Shown piece by piece: positions 40,801 through 49,106 of a DNA stretch of 62,000 nt; the stretch's first letter is position 1; every line of letters starts with the position of its first letter. The DNA is taken from NCBI GenBank assembly GCA_037447655.1, contig JBBHKE010001023.1:1-62000 (forward strand), read 5' to 3'. The notes below the pieces were generated by a model, which did no database searches, was not told the DNA's origin, and saw nothing but the letters and a program-made list of their open reading frames with translations. The translations under genes were made by a program, and so were the position numbers. Source of the stretch: Zygnema cylindricum. Taxonomy: Eukaryota; Streptophyta; Zygnematophyceae; Zygnematales; Zygnemataceae.

Positions 40801-41087
40801 GCAAATAAACTTCGACTATTTCCTACGTAATAAAAAATATTGTTAGGTGAAAGCGTTCTTAATAAAGACAAAACAAAAACAAATAAAAAACAATTTGAAC
40901 TGTGTTGTCATTGTTGACGTTATCGTCGTTTTTTTTTTATTTTTGTTCTCGTGTGTATTTTTTTTAACAATATATATATTATTAAAAAAAATGATTGAAA
41001 TTTTCTATTCTTATTATTCTCAGAATATTTAAAAGTCATGCTATCTTATAAAAAAAAACAAACAAATAACTAATTTTTTTATTAAAA

Positions 41088-41141
<54 letters not shown>

Positions 41142-41238
41142 TATATACATATATATATACACATATATATATACACATATATATATATATACACATATAT
41201 ACATATATACATACATACATATATACATATATACATAT
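40801..41238. other. AT-rich DNA and (TA)n/(CATATA)n microsatellite
   Basis: Non-coding AT-rich sequence leading into (TA)n at about 41090-41135 and degenerate CATATATA repeats to 41238. The same microsatellite resumes right of B2 at 53303, so B2 inserted into it. Confidence 0.8.
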
Positions 41239-41709
41239 TATTGAATGTGATGCCATAAAAGGCTAAAAAGATTAAAGTGTCGAAAGTATCTAGAAACGCC
41301 AAAACAAGGAAAACACTAAGATAAATAAGACAGAGAAGAAAAAGTAACGACAAACAGGGAACAAGTGAGAGGTTTGTCGTTCAAGTGTCTTTGATTTCGA
41401 TTGATATTCACGATGACAAAAGAGAGTCTTATAGTAAGACGAGGTGAGGAGTAGCCGCAAAAAAACTCTAAAAAGGTACATCTAGCCTAGAGCGTAACTT
41501 AGGAAGGTACATCTAGTTATGGTAAAAGGAATCTAAGACTAAAAGAGATTCCTACGCAAGAATCATTAATTCTAATAAAGGTATGTACATTCCACTAAAT
41601 AAAGTACAGAATGCTAAACCGAAGTACAAGACTTATAGCGTAGCAAATAGAACTCTAAAAAGTGTAGGAAACAACAAGTAGTGTAGAATGCTTTAATTGT
41701 ATTTCAACA
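41239..41709 (-). repeat. B2 3' LTR
   Basis: 471 bp, the same length as the B2 5' LTR. A polypurine tract (CGAGGGGGGG on the element strand) abuts it at 41710-41719. Confidence 0.88.
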
Positions 41710-41731
41710 CCCCCCCTCGATTAAAGCATGG

Positions 41732-42646
41732 TTAGTCACGAAGACCGGCATAGTACATGTGATGATAAAATAAAAGACGAGGGAGAGGTTTGGTGAGAAA
41801 ATCGACAAGTTGAGAGTCGGATGCACAATGAGAGAAGGAAACGGTACCATCAAGAATTTTATCACGCGTAAAATGAAAGTTTATATCAATATGTTTGGTG
41901 CGTGTATGATGGATAGGATTTTTCATAAGAGCCAATGCCCCTTGAGAGTCACAAAAAATAGGAGTGGGAGAAGATGGAGGAAAAGAGAGATCAGAAAGAA
42001 GGCGTCGGAACCAAATAGCCGATATCGTGGCGGTAGTGCCGGCCATATGTTCCGCCTCCGTTGAGGAAAGAGCAACAGTTTTTTGTTTGCGGGATGACCA
42101 AGAGACAAGACCACCACCAAGAGAAAAACATACACCGGAAATAGATCGACGATCGTCGAGTTGATTTCCCCAATCCGCATCGCAGAATCCAATAATCGAA
42201 GTGTCCGGAGTAAAAGAATGGGGAGGAGTGCGAAGGAGGAGAAGTATGGGAAAAGGTGAGGTGAAGATGTTTTGTTCCTTGGAGGTATCGAAGGACACGC
42301 TTGGCGGCTTGGAGATGAGTTTGAGTGGCACAATGCGAAAATTGAGACAAAAGACAAACGACAATACATATATCCGGCCGTATACCAAGCATAGCATACA
42401 TTAATTTTCCAACAATCGACCGATATAGTGAGTTTATATCTCCTAGGGCATTCCCATCGGAGGACTCTTTTGTGAGAGTGGTATTCGGATCAATAGGGGT
42501 AGGCACCGAATTGCAATCGAACATTGCAAAATGCTCAAGAAGATCAAGAATGTAGTGCTCTTGACTCATTTGCAAAATGCGTGCAGACCTTTGACGTAAA
42601 ATAGTGATGCCTAAACAATAGTCAAGATCACCTAAATCGGTCATTG
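41732..42646 (-). pseudogene. B2 pol, 3' part (RT end and RNase H)
   Basis: Encodes DLGDLDYCLGITILRQ, RRVLRYLQGTKHLHL-type connection sequence, then in another frame GFCDADWGNQLDDRRS, SSTEAEHMAGTTA and HTRTKHIDINFHF, the RNase H landmarks of copia elements. At least one frameshift separates the two parts. It joins the sequence at 49107 if element A is removed. Confidence 0.87.
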
Positions 42647-42651
42647 GCTAA

Positions 42652-43700
42652 TGTAGAAACTAATGGTTTTATTAGTATTTTCTAGGTCTGAAAAGAAATA
42701 TAGAAGTCGAGGCAGTCTATCTCTAACTTCTCTCTCCAACTCTCAAACTTGTCGCAGTCACTGAGAAATTGGAGAGGAAGCTAGAGCCATGGCTACCTTG
42801 GCTATCCTGAGGTTTACGGGAATTTTATATTAGGGTTTATATATTTGATTAAAATGTATATGCCGGCGGCAGGATCTGAACCATGTACCTGCCGGCCGGC
42901 AGTCACGAAACAGCCGGTAGCCTTAGCCGTTTCGTCTAGAGGTATTGTTACGTAGCATATAGTTTGATAAATATTTACATATGTATTATTGCGATAAACC
43001 ATTTAACTAGAATTAATTACGGGATACATAGATCCAGTAATATGTAATGTACGACTTACGGTACGGACATAAATCAGTACCGCGCATTTGTTTCGTAAAT
43101 GAAACAAATACCGCGCATGTATTTATTACGGCCACAATTAAAGACGAAATTAATCGGACGGCCGGGATTAGCGCCGAGATCGCGGAGGAAGATTTCGGCG
43201 GTTTGTGGCCATCGCCACATCGGATGACGCGTGGCAAAATTCCGTTGGATTGTGGAAACTCCGGAGATTATGGCACCGAATCCGGATTTGACATGTGTCG
43301 ACATTTTGGCCATGTCGTACAATGTCCGTACATAAAGTACACCGGCAGCTGTACTTTTGCGTACGGAACTCAATTCTGATTGGTTCCGTACATCAGTAGA
43401 TAGAGTCTGTGAGAGAGATAGGACTTAGAAAAATTAGAAGATAGGACCCCCTCTCCCAGAGAGCTTCTGTACAAAAGGTCAACTTTGACCCTCCATAACT
43501 TACTGCTCAGGGGAGCAAATTCAGAGATTCTTTTTGCTATCGACTCAGGGGAGTCTTGTCTTCACAGGGGTGAAGTTGGTCAGAGTTTTTGTCTGCCAGG
43601 GTGGCAGTTATTTTTGCTTAAACACAAAGGGGTCAGGATTATCCTAGAGGCTTCTTGGAAGCTGTCCACTCTGAGGACTTATGGAGGTCTCATAGTTTCA
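42652..43700 (+). repeat. Element A 5' LTR
   Basis: Starts TGTAGAAAC and ends GTTTCA. A TATA-like TTTATATATTT lies at 42836-42846. A 9-bp hairpin (ATTTGTTTC, loop GTAAAT, GAAACAAAT) at 43086-43109 is bracketed by direct copies of TACCGCGCAT. The conserved 110-codon ORF inside both LTRs shows no domain, and I do not call it a gene. Confidence 0.93.
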
Positions 43701-43715
43701 GGTTATGGGCCCACC
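43701..43715 (+). promoter_or_regulatory. Element A primer-binding site for initiator tRNA-Met (anticodon arm)
   Basis: GGTTATGGGCCCACC starts directly at the LTR end. It is the exact reverse complement of GGTGGGCCCATAACC, the anticodon-arm region of plant initiator tRNA-Met as I remember it. It is not the usual site against the tRNA 3' end (TGGTATCAGAGC). Priming from an internal tRNA fragment is known for Drosophila copia and yeast Ty5. The site also encodes the start of gag. Confidence 0.85.
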
Positions 43716-46700
43716 CTCTAGGGTACCAATCTTTAATGGAACTGGCTTCATATACTGGGAAAGTATGATGATAGGAGCTCTATGCGAAAAAAGGTTTTGG
43801 GGGATAGTGAGTGGACGATTGGGGCGTCCATCAAGTCTTGGAATTCCTCCAGGGTTTAAAGGAAGCAGATTCACCAGGAAAGAGGATTCACCTTCAACGG
43901 AGGAAACAAAGGAAGGAGAGGTGGTGGACAAAGGAAAGGAGAAGGAGGCGACCACACCAATAGCAACTGGTTTAGCATTCATGTCACCTATTCCGAGGAA
44001 CGAGGAGAATGATACTGAAACCTGGGACTTCAACAATATGGCGGCAAAGCACTTCATCCTACGCCATCTCACTCAAGGACTTGCATGTCCTCATTTGCAG
44101 GTAGAGAGGGAATCCGATCTTTGGATGGCTCTCATAGAGATGTACCGAAGTGGTACGATTCAGCAACAACAGTTGGCTGATCAGAAAGTTAAGGAGTATG
44201 TATACAAAGGGGGAAATATGTTGGATTTTTGCAATGAGCTTGCTACACTCTTCATGGAGCTAGAGAGTGCGGGTAAAGTTTTTAGTGAAAAAGAAAAAGT
44301 TAACTGTTTACTAATGAAGTTACCTGATGAGTTCGAGAACATAGTCAACCGTGTGCAGGACTTGCCGGACTCAAGGTGGATATGGAACTCAGTGGTAGGG
44401 ATGATTCTCGTTCGAGAGAATACGATTGAGATCCGAAGGGGAGGAAAGAGTGGCCAAGCCTTGGCAACAGCGACCGATTGGAGGAACAAGGATTCTCGGA
44501 AACCAGTCGGAAACTATGGGGGTAGGGAGCAGAAAAAACAGGTTGGCGAGTTCGAACCAAGGGCTCCCAAAGGTTTATGTCATTTTTGTAAGAAACCAGG
44601 GCACTATATGGCAGAGTGCACCAAGCTAACCGAGCTTCGGTTAAAGGAGGGGCAGACCGGTGGTACCCCGAGAGGAAAGAAAAAGGCCCTTGTCACACAG
44701 GTACTTGAGGCGGAATCCGAGGACGAGGACGATGAGCTCCTTTTGGATGAGGAGTTGGAGGCGAAAACTGAGGTTGAAATTCCACGAAGGCACAAATGTG
44801 CTTACGGTGGATTGAAAGGTGAAGCAGGCTGGATTATAGATTCAGGTGCCTCAATGCACATGTGTAAGGATAGACACCTGTTCACTAAGATAAGAAAGAT
44901 TCCCACCGTAGAGATAGAGTACGGGGATGGGAGGATAGTCACCACTACTCTTGTAGGATCGGTAGATCTGAAAGTGTTAGTAGAAGGAAAGACATCCATA
45001 TTAACATTCTCCGATGTATTGTTTATTCCGGAGCTGAACAAAAACCTTATCTCTACATCAGTATTAGATGATAAGGGTTTTTTCACTAGCACTAGGGAAG
45101 GAGTCTTTACTGCTAGTTTTGAGGAGGATGTCTATTTCATTGCTGAGAAAGGTAGCCATGGGATGTTTAGGCTGATCTTAAGTAATGAAACGAAGAAACT
45201 TTATTATGCTGGTGTTCATGATATTATGATGTGGCATAAGAGGCTTGGGCATGTGAATCTAGATAAGTTAAGAGAGATGAAAAAGATGGGAGTGGTGGAA
45301 GGGATTCAGTTCAGTGAGAGTGATGATATAAGTGATTGTAGTGGGTGTGCTCAAGGTAAAGCACACAGATTACCCTTTCCAAAAACAGCCACCTACAAGG
45401 GAGAAAAACTTCTAAATCTAGTACACACAGATATTTGGGGACCGGCTAGAGTGCCCTCACCGGGGGGGAAGAGATTTATGATGACTATAACTGATGATTG
45501 GTCTCGGTATTCCCGAGTATATTTTTTGAAAAACAAGTCAGAGGCTGAGGACTCTTTTAGACAATATAAAGCATGGAGCGAAAAACTCCATGAAACTCCA
45601 ATCAAGAGAGTAAGGAGTGACAATGGTGGAGAGTATACTTCTAACCAGTTTGAGGATTTTTTGAGGGAAGATGGGGTTCAACACCAAAAGACAGTCCCAG
45701 AAAATCCGGAACAGAATGGGGTAGCTGAAAGGTTAAATAGAACACTAAGTGATAGTGCTAGAAGTATGTTGTCGGATAAGAAGATAGGAAAAAGGTTTTG
45801 GGCAGAAGCAATGAACTGTGCTAATTACCTCAAAAATAGAGTTCTTACTTCAGCTATAAAAGATCAAACACCTTATGAGAGATGGACAGGCCGGAAACCA
45901 GATTTATCTCATTTAAAGGTTTTCGGCAGTGAAGTATTCAGTCTAGATACTGATCGGTCCAATTGGAAGCTAGATCCTAAAGGAAAACCGGGATACTTAT
46001 TAGGATATGATGAAGATGTTAAAGGATATAGAGTTTATGATCTAAAAAGAGAAGATATAATCTTAGTAAAGCATCTAGTAGTTATGGATGAAGGAAAGTC
46101 TGTGGATCCCTTCAAATATACAAAGTCAGTAAAAATCAGATTTGAGTCAGAAAATTCTGATGACTTTGAGCTTCCTAACTATCCAGGTTTTAGAGACGAT
46201 GACATTCTTGCAGGAACAAATCAGACCGAAAAGGACTCGGCTGTGGAAACTCCAGTGACAACTCTACTCGAAGCGGAAGACGTGGTGGAAATTGATTCGG
46301 AATCAAGGGATAGGGGAGAAGCCGAGTTTGTTCGAAAGAATCCACGAGAACCATCTATTCCGGCCTCATATTTTGAGGGAGGGAGGAGAAGTAGCAAAAG
46401 ACTGCAAGAAAAACAGGTTAATAACAAGGTAACTAAACTATCTCATCAAGATGAACCTCAAACTTATCGAGAGGCGATGACTTGTCCAGAAAGAAACCGG
46501 TGGAAGACAGCCATCAATGAGGAGATGGCTTCAATCATGGCAGCCGATACTTGGGAGCTGGTGGACTGTCCACCTAACCGAAAACCAATCGGTTGTAAGT
46601 GGGTTTTCAAACTAAAACTGAACCCAGATAACACAATCGAGCGCTACAAGGCCAGATTAGTGGCAAAGGGATTTACACAAAAGGAAGGAATTGACTACGA

Positions 46701-48039
46701 GGAAACCTTTGCCCCGGTGGTCAGATTTCCCTCCGTCCGCATACTTCTCAGTTTAGCAGCGGCGGAAGACATGGAAGTGCACCAGATGGACATCAAAACA
46801 GCCTTTTTGCATGGAGAATTAGAAGAGGAGATCTTCATGCGACAACCCGAAGGGTTTGTGGAAGAAGGAGAGGAGAGTAAGGTATGCCGGCTGATTAAAT
46901 CTCTTTATGGTTTGAAACAGGCGCCCCGACAGTGGAATAAGAAGCTTGATGAGTTTCTTACCGGTCTAGGATATATTCGGATCAGCTCAGATCACTCAAT
47001 CTATGTTTTCGAAGATGAGGAAGGTTTTATATTTATTGCAATTTATGTTGATGATTTGCTTGTTTTAAGTAAATCAATGAAAAAAATTAATAAACTGAAA
47101 ACCGATCTTAAGGGGAGATTTGAAATGAAGGATATGGGGGAAGCAAAATATATTTTGGGAATTCAAGTAGAGAGAGACCGAAAAAGAAAAATTATAAGAT
47201 TGACTCAAAAGGAAGCAATAGGGAACATGCTTGAAAAATTTCAAATGGATAAAGCTAATAGTTGTACAACTCCAATGGAATTGAAGAAGGGAAGTGAGGG
47301 GAGTGAGGAAGAAGGAGTCATAGTCTTAGACGAGGAATTATCTCCTGAAGAACAGAAGTTCATGCAGACTATTCCTTACAGGCAAGTAGTGGGAAGTCTA
47401 ATCTATTTTATGAATTGTACCCGGCCGGATTTAGCTGCAGCTGTAGGAGTGCTGAGTAGAAGTCTAAATGCTCCCACTAAGAAGGATTGGGAGGCAGCTA
47501 AGAGAGTCCTTAGATACTTGGTAGGAACTAGAGATCTATGGTTGCATTTGGGTGGGGAGAATACTGACATCACTACTTGGAGTGATGCCAGTTATGGTGA
47601 TGCTCCGATGAGGAGATGTACTTCTGGATATGTATTATATGTGGGTGATGGGGCTTGCTGTTGGAGTAGCAAACAGCAAAAGGTTATTGCTCAGTCCACC
47701 ATGGAGGCTGAGTATATGGCCTCTTGCTCTGCTGTAAAAGAATTGATGTGGGTCAAGTCTTTGCTCGGTGAGCTTGGTCACCTTAAGAGTGGTGTGCAGA
47801 AAATATTTTGTGATAATCAGGCAGCAATCGCTATTTCTGCCAATCCTAAACACCATTTTAAAGCCAAACACATGGACATCAGACTCAGCTTTGTTAGAGA
47901 GAAAGTAGAAAACAAAATAATCAGTTTAGAGTACAGACCAGATAGTGAGATGGTAGCGGATATGATGACCAAACCTGTGCCTTCCCCTAAACTAATTTTT
48001 TGCAGGGAGAAGTGTGGTCTGAAATTAAAGATTGACTAG
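43705..48039 (+). CDS. Element A gag-pol polyprotein (Ty1/copia)
   Basis: A single 1444-codon ORF with all copia domains in order: gag; CCHC knuckle CHFCKKPGHYMAEC (292-305); aspartic protease WIIDSGAS (catalytic D379); pre-integrase HKRLGHVN (H511) with CSGCAQGKAH; integrase D576, D639 and E675 (D-x62-D-x35-E); reverse transcriptase with D1029 in QMDIKTAFLHG and YVDD at 1114-1117; RNase H from WSDASYGD (D1294) to TKPVPSP. The ATG at 43705 lies within the primer-binding site. An upstream in-frame ATG at 43681 in the LTR would add eight residues, but TAG at 43693 blocks it in this 5' LTR; the 3' LTR has GAG there. Functions: capsid, reverse transcription and integration of the element. Likely able to mobilise if transcribed. 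Confidence 0.95.
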   Translation: MGPPSRVPIFNGTGFIYWESMMIGALCEKRFWGIVSGRLGRPSSLGIPPGFKGSRFTRKEDSPSTEETKEGEVVDKGKEKEATTPIATGLAFMSPIPRNEENDTETWDFNNMAAKHFILRHLTQGLACPHLQVERESDLWMALIEMYRSGTIQQQQLADQKVKEYVYKGGNMLDFCNELATLFMELESAGKVFSEKEKVNCLLMKLPDEFENIVNRVQDLPDSRWIWNSVVGMILVRENTIEIRRGGKSGQALATATDWRNKDSRKPVGNYGGREQKKQVGEFEPRAPKGLCHFCKKPGHYMAECTKLTELRLKEGQTGGTPRGKKKALVTQVLEAESEDEDDELLLDEELEAKTEVEIPRRHKCAYGGLKGEAGWIIDSGASMHMCKDRHLFTKIRKIPTVEIEYGDGRIVTTTLVGSVDLKVLVEGKTSILTFSDVLFIPELNKNLISTSVLDDKGFFTSTREGVFTASFEEDVYFIAEKGSHGMFRLILSNETKKLYYAGVHDIMMWHKRLGHVNLDKLREMKKMGVVEGIQFSESDDISDCSGCAQGKAHRLPFPKTATYKGEKLLNLVHTDIWGPARVPSPGGKRFMMTITDDWSRYSRVYFLKNKSEAEDSFRQYKAWSEKLHETPIKRVRSDNGGEYTSNQFEDFLREDGVQHQKTVPENPEQNGVAERLNRTLSDSARSMLSDKKIGKRFWAEAMNCANYLKNRVLTSAIKDQTPYERWTGRKPDLSHLKVFGSEVFSLDTDRSNWKLDPKGKPGYLLGYDEDVKGYRVYDLKREDIILVKHLVVMDEGKSVDPFKYTKSVKIRFESENSDDFELPNYPGFRDDDILAGTNQTEKDSAVETPVTTLLEAEDVVEIDSESRDRGEAEFVRKNPREPSIPASYFEGGRRSSKRLQEKQVNNKVTKLSHQDEPQTYREAMTCPERNRWKTAINEEMASIMAADTWELVDCPPNRKPIGCKWVFKLKLNPDNTIERYKARLVAKGFTQKEGIDYEETFAPVVRFPSVRILLSLAAAEDMEVHQMDIKTAFLHGELEEEIFMRQPEGFVEEGEESKVCRLIKSLYGLKQAPRQWNKKLDEFLTGLGYIRISSDHSIYVFEDEEGFIFIAIYVDDLLVLSKSMKKINKLKTDLKGRFEMKDMGEAKYILGIQVERDRKRKIIRLTQKEAIGNMLEKFQMDKANSCTTPMELKKGSEGSEEEGVIVLDEELSPEEQKFMQTIPYRQVVGSLIYFMNCTRPDLAAAVGVLSRSLNAPTKKDWEAAKRVLRYLVGTRDLWLHLGGENTDITTWSDASYGDAPMRRCTSGYVLYVGDGACCWSSKQQKVIAQSTMEAEYMASCSAVKELMWVKSLLGELGHLKSGVQKIFCDNQAAIAISANPKHHFKAKHMDIRLSFVREKVENKIISLEYRPDSEMVADMMTKPVPSPKLIFCREKCGLKLKID

Positions 48040-48052
48040 AAAATAAGGGGAG
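48040..48052 (+). promoter_or_regulatory. Element A polypurine tract
   Basis: A purine-rich stretch (AAATAAGGGGAG) directly before the 3' LTR, in the normal position for priming plus-strand DNA synthesis. It starts immediately after the gag-pol stop codon. Confidence 0.85.
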
Positions 48053-49101
48053 TGTAGAAACTAATGGTTTTATTAGTATTTTCTAGGTCTGAAAAGAAAT
48101 ATAGAAGTCGAGGCAGTCTATCTCTAACTTCTCTCTCCAACTCTCAAACTTGTCGCAGTCACTGAGAAATTGGAGAGGAAGCTAGAGCCATGGCTACCTT
48201 GGCTATCCTGAGGTTTACGGGAATTTTATATTAGGGTTTATATATTTGATTAAAATGTATATGCCGGCGGCAGGATCTGAACCATGTACCTGCCGTCCGG
48301 CAGTCACGAAATAGCCGGTAGCCTTAGCCGTTTCGTCTAGAGGTATTGTTACGTAGCATATAGTTTGATAAATATTTACATATGTATTATTGCGATAAAC
48401 CATTTAACTAGAATTAATTACGGGATACATAGATCCAGTAATATGTAATGTACGACTTACGGTACGGACATAAATCAGTACCGCGCATTTGTTTCGTAAA
48501 TGAAACAAATACCGCGCATGTATTTATTACGGCCACGATTAAAGACGAAATTAATCGGACGGCCGGGATTAGCGCCGAGATCGCGGAGGAAGATTTCGGC
48601 GGTTTGTGGCCATCGCCACATCGGATGACGCGTGGCAAAATTCCGTTAGATTGTGGAAACTCCGGAGATTATGGCACCGAATCCGGATTTGACATGTGTC
48701 GACATTTTGGCCATGTCGTACAATGTCCGTACATAAAGTACACCGGCAGCTGTACTTTTGCGTACGGAACTCAATTCTGATTGGTTCCGTACATCAGTAG
48801 ATAGAGTCTGTGAGAGAGATAGGACTTAGAAAAATTAGAAGATAGGACCCCCTCTCCCAGAGAGCTTCTGTACAAAAGGTCAACTTTGACCCTCCATAAC
48901 TTACTGCTCAGGGGAGCAAATTCAGAGATTCTTTTTGCTATCGACTCAGGGGAGTCTTGTCTTCACAGGGGTGAAGTTGGTCAGAGTTTTTGTCTGCCAG
49001 GGTGGCAGTTATTTTTGCTTAAACACAAAGGGGTCAGGATTATCCTAGAGGCTTCTTGGAAGCTGTCCACTCTGAGGACTTATGGAGGTCTCAGAGTTTC
49101 A
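48053..49101 (+). repeat. Element A 3' LTR
   Basis: 1049 bp, exactly the length of the 5' LTR, with five substitutions and no indels seen. Confidence 0.95.
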
Positions 49102-49106
49102 GCTAA

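Larger units (their letters stand above)
42652..49101 (+). mobile_element. Ty1/copia retrotransposon A, apparently intact and young
   Basis: 6450 bp with 1049-bp LTRs (42652-43700 and 48053-49101), the target duplication GCTAA on both sides (42647-42651 and 49102-49106), a primer-binding site, one uninterrupted gag-pol ORF and a polypurine tract. By eye I find only five differences between the LTRs, at 42895, 42911, 43136, 43247 and 43693 (5' LTR numbering), about 0.5 percent. It is nested in B2 about 20 codons past the B2 YVDD motif, in opposite orientation. Confidence 0.95.

Noticed and set aside
43047-43379. 110-codon ORF in element A LTR, repeated at 48448-48780
   Set aside because: Duplicated only because LTRs are identical; no domain, and no selection can be judged from two young copies.
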